Shown piece by piece: positions 62,074 through 64,000 of a DNA stretch of 64,000 nt. The notes beneath the pieces are model-generated. The model saw nothing but the letters and a program-made list of their open reading frames with translations, was not told where the DNA came from and searched no databases. The stretch is from an uncultured Bacteroidota bacterium (GTDB taxonomy: Bacteria > Bacteroidota > Bacteroidia > Flavobacteriales > Flavobacteriaceae). The position numbers and the translations under genes were made by a program. Positions within the stretch are counted from its first letter, which is position 1, and each line of letters begins with the position of its first letter. The stretch covers positions 1 to 64,000 of the forward strand of contig CACIJH010000004.1 in NCBI GenBank assembly GCA_902586905.1, written 5' to 3'.

Positions 62074-63255
62074 ATGCGTGATATGTTTAACAACACTTAT
62101 GAAGCATTTGGTCATCGATCAGATAAAGAGTTAAAACATTTGGTTTGGCTATTCAGATTGCTTTCCAACAAGTGGATTTCAAGCGTTGGAATTATGATAA
62201 TGAAAAGCTTTGGTCATCTTCGATTGTCTGTGGTGCAACGTCTTCAACGATGGTTATTTAAGCCCTTTTACGCTGGAACGACTCTGCAGGAGTCTGAGCA
62301 AACAGTAGCGCAGTTGTCGAATTACGATGTGTTTTCTTATCTCAATTATGCAATAGAGGATAGCTGGGATGAAAAGGAATTTGATAAGAACAGTCAAATC
62401 GTTCAAAAGTTATTGTTGCACGCAGCATCAGCAAAAAATGTTCCTTTTAGTGTGTGTAAGGCAACTTCGTTTGGTCACAAGCATTTATTTCAAAAAATAA
62501 ATGCGCAACAACCTTTAACAGATGATGAAAAACATACACTTGAAAGAATTATCAATCGTTTTCGTGAATGCTGTAAGGTGGCAAAAGCACATGATGTTGG
62601 TTTGCTGATTGACGCTGAGGAGTACAATATGCAATTTGCTGTTGATCAAATTGTTATGGATTTGATGAAAGAGTTTAACACCTCCAAAGCAGTTGTCTAT
62701 AACACAATCCAACTGTACTTGGTCGATGGAAATGATCGCTTACAGCAGATGCACTCTCGTGCAACAACAGAGTCGTTTCATCTCGGTCTGAAATTGGTTC
62801 GAGGCGCTTATATGCAAAAGGAACGCAAAAGAGCTCAAAAACTCGACCTTCCTAGTCCCATCTGCGAAACCAAATCTGACACAGATGCAAACTTCAACCA
62901 AGCAGTTGCATATTGCCTCGATCATCTTTCGAATATTTCCATTTTGTTGGGATCACACAACGAATACAGTATGATTTTGGCAACTGAAATAATGAAAAAA
63001 AACAAAATCAAAAGTTGGGACGAGCGTGTGTGGTATAGCCAATTGCTCGGCATGAGTGATCACATCACCTTTATCCTTGCCAAAAAAGGCTATAATGTCG
63101 TCAAATTTGTACCCTTTGGACCCTTGGAGAAGTTAATTCCTTACCTGACGAGAAGAGCTGAAGAAAATACTGCCATCACTGGACAAACAAGTAGAGAGTT
63201 AGCGTTGCTTCAAAAGGAAATTAAAAGAAGATCTACTTTGGCGAAAGCTTTGTGA
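62074..63255 (+). CDS. Proline dehydrogenase family protein
   Basis: This FAD-dependent proline dehydrogenase oxidises proline to pyrroline-5-carboxylate. The 393 residues begin with MFNNTYEAFGHRSDKELK, as in Flavobacteriia members, then the barrel: GLLIDAEEYNMQFAVDQIV, LYLVDGNDRLQQM, LGLKLVRGAYMQKERKRA, VGLLGSHNEYS-like SILLGSHNEYSMI, LLGMSDHITFIL, and VVKFVPFGPLEKLIPYLTRRA with the substrate-binding Arg pair. The start at 62074 or 62083 cannot be decided. It has the monofunctional size and no P5C dehydrogenase domain. The last 23 bases overlap the convergent gene. Confidence 0.92.
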   Translation: MRDMFNNTYEAFGHRSDKELKHLVWLFRLLSNKWISSVGIMIMKSFGHLRLSVVQRLQRWLFKPFYAGTTLQESEQTVAQLSNYDVFSYLNYAIEDSWDEKEFDKNSQIVQKLLLHAASAKNVPFSVCKATSFGHKHLFQKINAQQPLTDDEKHTLERIINRFRECCKVAKAHDVGLLIDAEEYNMQFAVDQIVMDLMKEFNTSKAVVYNTIQLYLVDGNDRLQQMHSRATTESFHLGLKLVRGAYMQKERKRAQKLDLPSPICETKSDTDANFNQAVAYCLDHLSNISILLGSHNEYSMILATEIMKKNKIKSWDERVWYSQLLGMSDHITFILAKKGYNVVKFVPFGPLEKLIPYLTRRAEENTAITGQTSRELALLQKEIKRRSTLAKAL

Positions 63256-63568
63256 AGTAGGCAATGCTGTCACAATTTTTAACATCATATTCAACTTCTG
63301 ATAAGCGTAATCGATAGACATTACAGCTATCAATCCCCACTACACTTTGAGAAAATACAATATCACCACCTTTCAAAAAGTCCAATCGATTGATACTGTC
63401 TTGCATAGGGGGTGTAAATACCCATTCCTTTTTAAAAAAATCATTGATGACTCTTGCATCAAGACCATAAGTGCAGCGAGTGTTTTTACCTCCTAAAAAA
63501 AATAGCAACAACACTATCCCAACAGAAAAGCCCCCCAAATAATAAGATAATCGTTTTAAAAAACTCAT
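63233..63568 (-). CDS. DUF4258-like small membrane-anchored protein
   Basis: This 111-residue protein has one N-terminal membrane segment (YYLGGFSVGIVLLLFFLGG at about residues 9-27) and a short soluble domain with CTYGLDARVINDFFKKEW, VGIDSCNVYRLRLSEVEYDV and KNCDSIAYF, two or three conserved Cys. GGKNTRCTYGxxARV fits a Bacteroidota family I recall as DUF4258, of unknown function. It lies between proline dehydrogenase (convergent, 23-base overlap) and tsaE, with a four-base ATGA overlap to tsaE. Confidence 0.66.
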   Translation of the reverse strand: MSFLKRLSYYLGGFSVGIVLLLFFLGGKNTRCTYGLDARVINDFFKKEWVFTPPMQDSINRLDFLKGGDIVFSQSVVGIDSCNVYRLRLSEVEYDVKNCDSIAYFTKLSPK

Positions 63569-63969
63569 TGGAAGGTTAATTTTCGTTTGTGTTCATCAAT
63601 CAGTTCGATATGTATATGATGGCATTCCCCTTCGATAGCTTTAGCAACCATCTCTGGCCATTCAATCAAGCATAAGTCAGCTGTTTGTATATAGTCTTCA
63701 AAACCAAGTTGCTCCAATTCATCTTCTTTTTCCAAACGATAAAGATCCATGTGAATGACTTCTCCTTTGGTGGTTGTGTATTGATGCACTAATCCAAATG
63801 TTGGACTGCTAACAGTGTCTTTACTTCCCAACTGCGATACTATGGATTGAATCAAAGTGGTTTTACCACTTCCCATTTGCCCCTCAAACGCTACAATAGG
63901 GTAGGTAAATGAATGGGTCAGTTGTCGAGCAACATCGTCGATTTCTTGTAGTGAGTATTCAATTACCAT
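63565..63969 (-). CDS. tsaE: tRNA threonylcarbamoyladenosine biosynthesis ATPase TsaE
   Basis: TsaE is the small ATPase that supports TsaB/TsaD in making t6A37 of ANN-decoding tRNAs. The 134 residues show Walker A GQMGSGKTTLIQ near residue 31, then KDTVSSPTFGLVHQY (switch-like region), VIHMDLYRLEKEDELEQLG, and LIEWPEMVAKAI with the Walker B-like Glu. The next gene upstream lies outside the window; only 31 bases remain beyond the start and no gene is visible in them. Confidence 0.95.
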   Translation of the reverse strand: MVIEYSLQEIDDVARQLTHSFTYPIVAFEGQMGSGKTTLIQSIVSQLGSKDTVSSPTFGLVHQYTTTKGEVIHMDLYRLEKEDELEQLGFEDYIQTADLCLIEWPEMVAKAIEGECHHIHIELIDEHKRKLTFQ

Positions 63970-64000
63970 GTTGTAAAAATACTTTACTTGGGGGAAAGCA

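Overview
The window looks like a chromosomal stretch from a member of the Flavobacteriia (phylum Bacteroidota). Supporting signs are type IX secretion C-terminal sorting domains, TonB receptors with an N-terminal carboxypeptidase-like domain, promoters of the TAnnTTTG type, weak ribosome binding sites, and the local gene sets fdx/luxC-like/serC/serA and ilvD-ilvB-ilvN-ilvC-ilvA. It is mostly dense housekeeping DNA. No rRNA, tRNA, CRISPR array, insertion sequence or phage gene was seen, and no gene-free stretch exceeds 300 bases.

Layout. 1-5974: the end of an exonuclease/GIY-YIG fusion, miaA, the phoH-purC pair, a SAM hydroxide adenosyltransferase and dnaN. 5978-14241: a leftward operon ilvD-ilvB-ilvN-ilvC-ilvA, with gapN (non-phosphorylating GAPDH family) 15 bases behind it. 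14505-18079: an aldehyde dehydrogenase overlapping a nitroreductase, then ychF and a ferredoxin. 18113-21585: a LuxC-type acyl-CoA reductase, serC, serA and a small membrane protein. 21593-25003: a visibly AT-richer three-gene cassette (His-rich secreted protein, His-rich lipoprotein, ZnuD-like TonB receptor), probably a horizontally acquired metal uptake system. 25006-34729: msrA-folE, an ABC ATPase, a DUF2400 protein, a dihydroorotase homologue without most metal ligands, an esterase, an MBL hydrolase, a peroxiredoxin, endonuclease III, a 46-residue protein and an ECF-like sigma factor. 34889-46421: uvrA, a leftward surface-glycan block (YfhO-type membrane protein, glycosyltransferase, flippase), an outer membrane barrel, a GNAT-like protein and mnmE. 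46431-50798: a T9SS cargo, a second outer membrane barrel, a small lipoprotein and a TonB receptor/HMA pair probably handling copper or a similar metal. 50848-64000: parE-parC, a lipoprotein, an XRE regulator facing an M14 peptidase across repeat-rich DNA, an Lrp regulator, ppc, aroB, proline dehydrogenase, a DUF4258-like protein and tsaE.

Themes. Two separate metal-type outer membrane receptor loci lie within 30 kb, and the first ends next to folE, whose product needs zinc. Several enzymes keep their fold signatures but lose or move canonical catalytic residues: the dihydroorotase homologue, GapN, PEP carboxylase and endonuclease III. Several start codons lie only 2-18 bases behind a perfect TAnnTTTG box, suggesting very short or absent 5' leaders. 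Genes are tightly packed, with ATGA and TGATG overlaps and tail-to-tail overlaps. Only one clear intrinsic terminator was found, behind the Lrp-type gene.
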